From assembly GCA_944990035.1 (NCBI GenBank), contig CALYLX010000026.1, positions 451,401 through 515,400 on the forward strand: a DNA stretch of 64,000 nucleotides. The letters are read 5' to 3'. Shown here in pieces: positions 58,936 to 64,000 of the stretch (the stretch's first letter is position 1; each line of letters opens with the position of its first letter). The translations under genes and the position numbers were made by a program. Under the pieces are notes generated by a model, which made no database searches, was not told the DNA's origin, and worked only from the letters and a program-made list of their open reading frames with translations. Source of the DNA: Clitopilus passeckerianus. Taxonomy: Eukaryota > Basidiomycota > Agaricomycetes > Agaricales > Entolomataceae.

Positions 58936-60475
58936 ATGGCCTCGCTAGCACGACTAAGGCTTTCCAGGACTGTGGTCAGTGAATTCGGCTTGTTCAGTTG
59001 CACGCGCTTTTGCTGACGTAGATCCAATTTGGCCTATTTTGACAGGCTCTTCGTGGTGTTCGTGGTATTCAAACATCAGCAGACACCACCCAGCTGCAGA
59101 CCGACGCACCCAAGGACCCCGCCCAGCCATTCACAGTCAAGCTGCACGAGGACTCATTCCGGTCGTACAAATGTGATTTGCCAAACCTCGAGGTGGACGT
59201 GACGAAGGACCAGCTCTTGACGATGTACAAGCAAATGCAGCTTGTCAGGCGGATGGAAATGGCTGCTGACGCCTTGTACAAGGCCAAGCTCATTCGCGGT
59301 TTCTGCCATTTGGCCATCGGGCAGGTTCGGAAATTACACGCAATACATTTTGTTCCTTGACTGACCTTCTTGTTACAGGAAGCTGTTTCTGTCGGTATGG
59401 AGCATGGTATTGCTAAGGATGACCGAGTCATTACTGGCTACCGCTGCCATCCCTTCGCTGTCCTCCGTGGAGGAACCGTCACTGGCGTCATTGGTGAACT
59501 CCTAGGACGCCAGGCTGGCATGTCGAACGGCAAGGGTGGCTCCATGCACATCTTCACACCCAGCTTCTTCGGAGGCAACGGTATCGTTGGCGCTCAGGTC
59601 CCTGTTGGCGCTGGTGCTTCCTTTGCACAGAAGTACATGGGCGAGAAGAACTGTACCTTCGCCATGTATGGTGACGGTGCCAGCAACCAGGGCCAGGTCT
59701 TCGAGGCCTTTAACATGGTAAATATCTACAACTTTCTGTCTTCGTGCAAACACTGATGTTCTTGCTCTTGTAGGCTAAGCTCTGGAACCTCCCCACTATC
59801 TTTGTCTGCGAGAACAACAAGTACGGAATGGGTACCTCTGCCGAGCGCAGCTCCTCCAATACCGAATACTTCACCCGTGGCGACAAGATTGCTGGCCTCC
59901 AGGTCAACGGAATGGACATCATCGCCACCCTCCAAGCCGTCAAGTACGCCAGGAACTGGGCTGTCGACCAGGACAACGGTCCCCTGCTCCTCGAGTTCGT
60001 CACCTACCGTTACGGTGGTCACTCGTAAGTCATTCAAGCATTTGCTGGTTTTTATGGTACTCACCGTTACCTATAGCATGTCCGACCCCGGAACCACCTA
60101 CCGTACCCGTGAAGAAGTCCAGAGGATGCGTAGCACCCAAGACCCCATCCGCGGGCTCCAACGATACATCGAAGAATGGGGCGTCGCCACCGAGCAGGAC
60201 CTCAAGGTTAGTTCTTATTGTCGTTGCTTGGAGCGTTTCGCTGATGCACATGTTTTAGGCTCTGGACAAGGAGGCTAAGGCCGAAGTCGACGCTGCTGTT
60301 GAGGAGGCCAAGAAATCTCCTGAGCCTACCACTAAGGACCTCTGGACCGACATCTACTACAAGGGCACTGAGCCACCCTTCATGAGGGGTCGTGAGCGTG
60401 AGGAGGTAAGCTGTTTTTCGTTCTTGGTATCCGACCCTTCCCTGACGAATCCTTCTCTAGACTCACTACTACTAG
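58936..60475 (+). CDS. PDA1: Pyruvate dehydrogenase E1 component, alpha subunit
   Basis: Seven exons (58936-58974, 59046-59324, 59379-59717, 59774-60024, 60077-60206, 60259-60405, 60461-60475) give 399 residues. A basic leader (MASLARLRLSRTV) is a mitochondrial targeting peptide. The thiamine-diphosphate motif begins GDGASNQGQVFEAFNM and ends CENNKYGMG. The regulatory loop YRYGGHSMSDPGTTYRTREE carries the serines phosphorylated by pyruvate dehydrogenase kinase. It decarboxylates pyruvate in the mitochondrial matrix with the beta subunit. The last exon has only four sense codons (THYY). All catalytic and regulatory residues recognised are present. Confidence 0.95.
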
Positions 60476-60862
60476 ACTCATATATCACTATTCGTACGGC
60501 ATTGAGTGGGGAGGGAGTTTTATTTCATACAGTCATCGTAATCATGTTTAGACTTGCATCCAATGCTATCATTTTTTGGCTTTCTACTTGTTGGGCAACT
60601 GTACACTTCAGGAGTTCGGCTTCGTTCACCTTCGACTTCAGCACCTGCATCTTTGTCGTTGACCATATCCTCTTGGAGACGAGATCCATGATGAGACGTT
60701 GCAATTGGATGACAGCGTACATTTTAGTCATGCCAGGTCGGAGAAGGGTCTTCGTGTATTGTTGTAATTATGGGATACAGTTTAGCTCTAATATAAAGGG
60801 AACATGTAAGGATGATTGTGGCTTGATGATAACTGGTCTATAAGTAAAGGTTGGGGAGACGT
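60476..60862. other. Convergent 3' region of PDA1 and the IML2-like gene
   Basis: Two 3' UTRs facing each other; no gene. Confidence 0.5.
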
Positions 60863-63088
60863 CTAAATGCCGAGATGAGCACGTTTGGTCTTAATCTCGT
60901 CCCTCATCATCTCGATTCTACTGTCCAACCTCGACGAGAGGTCTACATTTCCACCTCCAGCCAATCCTCCCGCAGCATCTAACTTCTTCTCCGCGCTCTT
61001 TAAAGCTCTATCCCACTCGTTTAACATCTTAGCAGCCTCGTGGATCTGGATCACCCCGCCAACCGACAATCCCTTGGCTTTTGCATCAACCATCTTCAGC
61101 TCAAGGACAGCGAGCTCGAACATGGCAACGCCACCAATCCATGTGCTGGTCTTGAGATTTGCTTGGTGAGCGCAGGCATCCTTGAGGAAGACGCGGGAAG
61201 CGTCAAAGTGCCCGGCTGTGCGGTGGTTGATACCGAGAAGCAAGGACCGTAGCGCAAGCTCGTCGGTGGTGTCGAGGTCTGGTAGGTTGTTGGGGTTTCC
61301 TACAGACGATGCCGTCGAGCTGAGTTGCGTACTCGGCGTGACGGGTGTCCTCGGGAATGGCGTCTCCATTGTTCCGGTCGTCGTGTAAGCAGTCTTCAGT
61401 AGGGCGCTCGGCGTAGCTGGAGGGTTCATGGGGACGGTTACTGCCGCCAAAGGACCAGTCAGAGCAGGCGTTAGCGATGTCCATTCTTGTACGTGGGCTA
61501 ACGCCAGTCTTCGCTCAATCCGTGCATGCGTGTTCCAGACTAGAGTGTAATGTTAGTTCGGTATGTTCTGATGGACTCGATACGAGACTATGCTCACAGA
61601 TTGCAAGTTCTAGAATAAAAGAGTAATCAGTCAAGACCCAGGATGTCGTAAGAGACGAATACATACCTTCTGCGACGCTGATCTTGATCGCCTGTGCGTA
61701 CTCTTCCTCTTTGCCACCTCGCCTCTTTTGCTTCGCTTTCAAGAACTCCACTAATTGGAAGAGATGTCAGTTGGGATCAGTCACCAACAGCTTGAAGGAT
61801 AACGTACTCTTCTTCTTAATGAAGACTTCGGTAGGTAGATCCTTGCCTCCAACCTTCCTCTTGTCAATTAGGCCTGGGATAGCGTCGAGTAGTTCCTGGG
61901 CTTTCGCAACGTTTCCGAGCGATATGTGGCAGCCTAATTGAAATATGAGTAACATGTACAGTAGCGGTAAAGTTGAAACGTACCTGCAGCAAGGAAGTAG
62001 TACGTGGCGTGGCTCCTATTGATGATGTGTCAGTCCCTCGTGAAAATAACCCCTGGCGCGTAACGAACCAGCTGTTCAACTCTGTCATCTTGAGGAACAT
62101 GTCGGCAGACTCTTGATACTTCCTCTGCCCAAGCAGCGTCCAGGCCAGTTCGAAGATTAGCTGAGAATGGCATCAGCATTGCTCATGGTACATATATCTC
62201 ATAAAACATACCAACGAGTCGGCTTGAGCAAATGAATGGGGCCGTTCCGGTCATAGTCCCTCCCTCAGCACTCTGATAGCACCCTCCGGGTCGGAGGACA
62301 TGCGCAGGATCTTAGCCTATACAAATGTCAGCAATTGGACTTGAAAACATAGCGAAGATGACGTACCCTGTTGAGGACCCACAAAGCGCCGTCTGGATAA
62401 CGAGGCTCAATCCTAATTGACAATTAGCAGGGGAAAATAGTAGAGCTGAGCCCAACGCACTTTTCGACGATTGCCTTGTACTGCTTGATGATGTGCTCCT
62501 CGTCTGCTTGGAAACCGGAAAGCAAAAGGACGACGCCATTATATGTCATCAAGACGAGCCTACGGAATTCGGAAATTAGTAAAGGTTGTGGGGGTGGACT
62601 AACGAAAACTGACCCAGCAAATACGGAATGAACGTCCGTCTTGGCTGCGGAAACGGCGAGTGCTTTCAAGGCGAGTTCGCGATCGTGTTTGTAGCCCAAA
62701 AATCCAACAAGACCTCTATTCAAGTAAGACGTCAGATATGTCAAGGTGGGAGACGATGAAGCACATACTGGACTTTCTTCGGGAGCAGCGAGAATACGAG
62801 ATTGAACAAGCCATATCCTGCGAGCATGTTAGCATCAAGAACCAGCCTGAACTGATGTAACATACCGAAAGCTGTTCCTGCGACTATCAGTTCCTCAACG
62901 GGACCATCAGGCGGAAGGTCCGCAGCATCACGTTCTCCGGGTACCGTCAAGTTCGATGACGAGCTGGATGCCGAACTTAGTGAGCCTGTCAGGCGGGAGA
63001 AGAAACCTGTCGTGGGCGTTGTTGGTTTTGACCTTGATTTCTCGGCTAGGGATTGAGTCGATCCGGGTTTAGGGTTGACGATATCCAT
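60863..63088 (-). pseudogene. IML2: IML2/TTC39-like TPR protein with an in-frame UGA
   Basis: Twelve exons (63088-62866, 62817-62769, 62715-62614, 62559-62461, 62412-62367, 62316-62212, 62160-62069, 62015-61984, 61933-61808, 61750-61667, 61609-61598, 61539-60863) keep one frame for 549 codons. Family marks include [57 protein letters not shown] and [19 protein letters not shown]. It is a cytosolic or outer-membrane-linked TPR protein of the lipid-droplet/mitochondrial IML2 group. Codon 195 (62253-62251) is TGA, between VLREGL and PERPHSFAQADSL, where the family is conserved. No usual intron removes it, although a 60-nt GT..AG skip is possible. It could be a young pseudogene, readthrough or sequence error. 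Labelled pseudogene with reserve. Confidence 0.6.
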
Positions 63089-63201
63089 CAAAACTACTCA
63101 TTAGCGATCAAGCGTAGGACTGAAGTAATCAAATCCAGTGTTAGTGTTCGGTTGTTACCTAGACGCGTGCGTAAACGGATGTCAACTAGACATCGTCGTG
63201 T
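63075..63201. repeat. 127-bp duplicated segment, parent copy (IML2 start region)
   Basis: Includes the first codons and promoter of the IML2-like gene. A second copy lies at 63661-63787 in the same orientation with only three mismatches seen (TCATTAG/TCGTTAG, CGTAGG/CGTTGG, ACGCGTGCG/ACGCATGCG). TTTAGGG heptamers lie exactly on both sides of this copy (63068-63074 and 63201-63207). Confidence 0.85.
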
Positions 63202-63660
63202 TTAGGGTTTTAGAGTAGGCGTGTAAGGCAGATGCGATGTCTGGAAAGTCCCAGAGGTTGATGAAACCACCTGGCCAGAACTTTCGCTGTTTATATACAG
63301 CTCATCAGTCCGTCGACATGTGTTTACCTGACACCACACGGTGCGCCGTCGTGCAACCGTGCGGGACTCCTTATCATGTGTTATACTTACTTAGCTTGGC
63401 GCGCTATTTTCGTTGTTGACTTGCTAAAGTCCGAGACGCGATGGAACGGCGAAACGTTAACATGACGAAATGCGAACATAACGAGATGTAACGAAACGGC
63501 TGAACTCGGGTCCTCGTGAGGCCACGATCGATGCGACACCTTCTAGACATTTCCCCTGTGGCACGGGGAAACCAGTGGAGTGGTGACGAACGATCATCTC
63601 AACGAGTGGATGTAGCGGAACTGCCCAAGGCGCATTGCATCATCCATACTAACGGCTATC
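63202..63660. other. Spacer between duplicated segments
   Basis: No gene recognised; a few short frames only. It begins with TTTAGGGTTTTAG. Confidence 0.5.
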
Positions 63661-63787
63661 TTGACGATATCCATCAAAACTACTCGTTAGCGATCAAGCG
63701 TTGGACTGAAGTAATCAAATCCAGTGTTAGTGTTCGGTTGTTACCTAGACGCATGCGTAAACGGATGTCAACTAGACATCGTCGTGT
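63661..63787. repeat. 127-bp duplicated segment, second copy
   Basis: Near-identical to 63075-63201 and placed directly before the TTTAGGG tract (13 bp apart). It carries an orphan copy of the IML2 start codon and upstream region but no following gene body on the minus strand. Confidence 0.85.
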
Positions 63788-63800
63788 CATACTCGACGCA

Positions 63801-63937
63801 GGGTTTAGGGTTTAGGGTTTAGGGTTAGGGTTAAGGCTTAGGGTTTAGGGTTTAGGGTTTAGGGTTTAGGGTTTAGGGTTTAGGGTTTAGGGTTTAGGGT
63901 TTAGGGTTTAGGTTTAGTTTAGGGTTTAGGTTTTAGG
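63801..63937 (+). repeat. Internal telomere-like TTTAGGG tract
   Basis: About 19 units, mostly GGGTTTA, with variants (TTAGGG, TTAAGGC, TTTAGTTTAGGG, TTTTAGG). Unique sequence continues to 64000, so it is not the chromosome end in this window. The heptamer is the plant-type unit; most basidiomycetes studied have TTAGGG. Confidence 0.9.
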
Positions 63938-64000
63938 TGCTGATGAGTTCTCGTAACAGGACGCAATTAACCTTAGCAATACGTAACTGAACGAAGTACA
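63938..64000. other. Unique sequence beyond the telomere-like tract
   Basis: 63 bp with no recognised feature; it shows that the tract is internal or subtelomeric. Confidence 0.5.

Noticed and set aside
63801..64000. Chromosome end
   Set aside because: Unique sequence follows the TTTAGGG tract, so the window does not end in a telomere.
1..64000. Retrotransposons, DNA transposons or CRISPR arrays
   Set aside because: No reverse transcriptase, integrase or transposase motif, no long terminal repeats, and no regularly spaced short repeats were found.

Overview
The window looks like nuclear DNA of a filamentous basidiomycete, probably an Agaricomycete. Genes are cut by many short introns (about 45-70 nt, GT..AG, once perhaps GC..AG) with consistent phases. 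Several families have a mushroom flavour: an F-box/LRR pair, a protein-kinase-like protein with a degenerate catalytic loop, a half ABC transporter of the MsbA-like type and a secreted beta-trefoil protein. There is no sign of prokaryotic organisation. All exon coordinates were built by eye from splice signals, reading frame and family conservation.

The left half (1-33 kb) is gene-poor. It holds a truncated secreted-protein gene at the left edge, a secreted beta-trefoil lectin-like gene (1.36-2.08 kb), a threefold degenerate tandem repeat (2.84-4.33 kb), three paralogous small-protein genes (5.5-6.0, 6.75-7.2 and 9.75-10.3 kb), an orphan minus-strand gene (7.35-8.45 kb) and the large stress-response regulator SKN7 (10.9-15.7 kb). 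It continues with a cluster of decayed tRNA-like sequences (16.7-18.1 kb) and a 2.7-kb duplicated block carrying two intact Gal80-like Gfo/Idh/MocA genes (19.1 and 24.4 kb). About 7.8 kb with almost nothing recognisable then leads to a bHLH regulator gene (33.5-35.4 kb). Another poor stretch with decayed tRNA-like boxes follows to 39.3 kb.

The right half (39.3-63.1 kb) is compact and mostly housekeeping: APN1 (DNA repair), a kinase-like gene, an F-box/LRR gene, the 19S proteasome lid genes RPN7 and RPN6 head to head across 149 bp, a fourth member of the small-protein family, RAM1 (farnesyltransferase beta), an ABC half-transporter with a damaged or oddly spliced centre, a second F-box gene, DSK2 (ubiquilin), PDA1 (pyruvate dehydrogenase E1 alpha) and an IML2/TTC39-like gene with an in-frame UGA. 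RPN6, RPN7, DSK2 and the F-box genes all belong to the ubiquitin-proteasome pathway.

The right edge carries an internal TTTAGGG tract of about 137 bp and a near-identical 127-bp copy of the start region of the IML2 gene, bracketed in the parent copy by TTTAGGG heptamers. The strongest candidate for something undescribed is the small-protein family at 5.5-10.3 kb and 49.2 kb. Its members are 121-164 residues long. Each of the first two exons encodes one copy of a short motif (M-F/L-x-x-A/V-K/E-N/D-hydrophobic), and the introns sit at matching places, all in phase 1.
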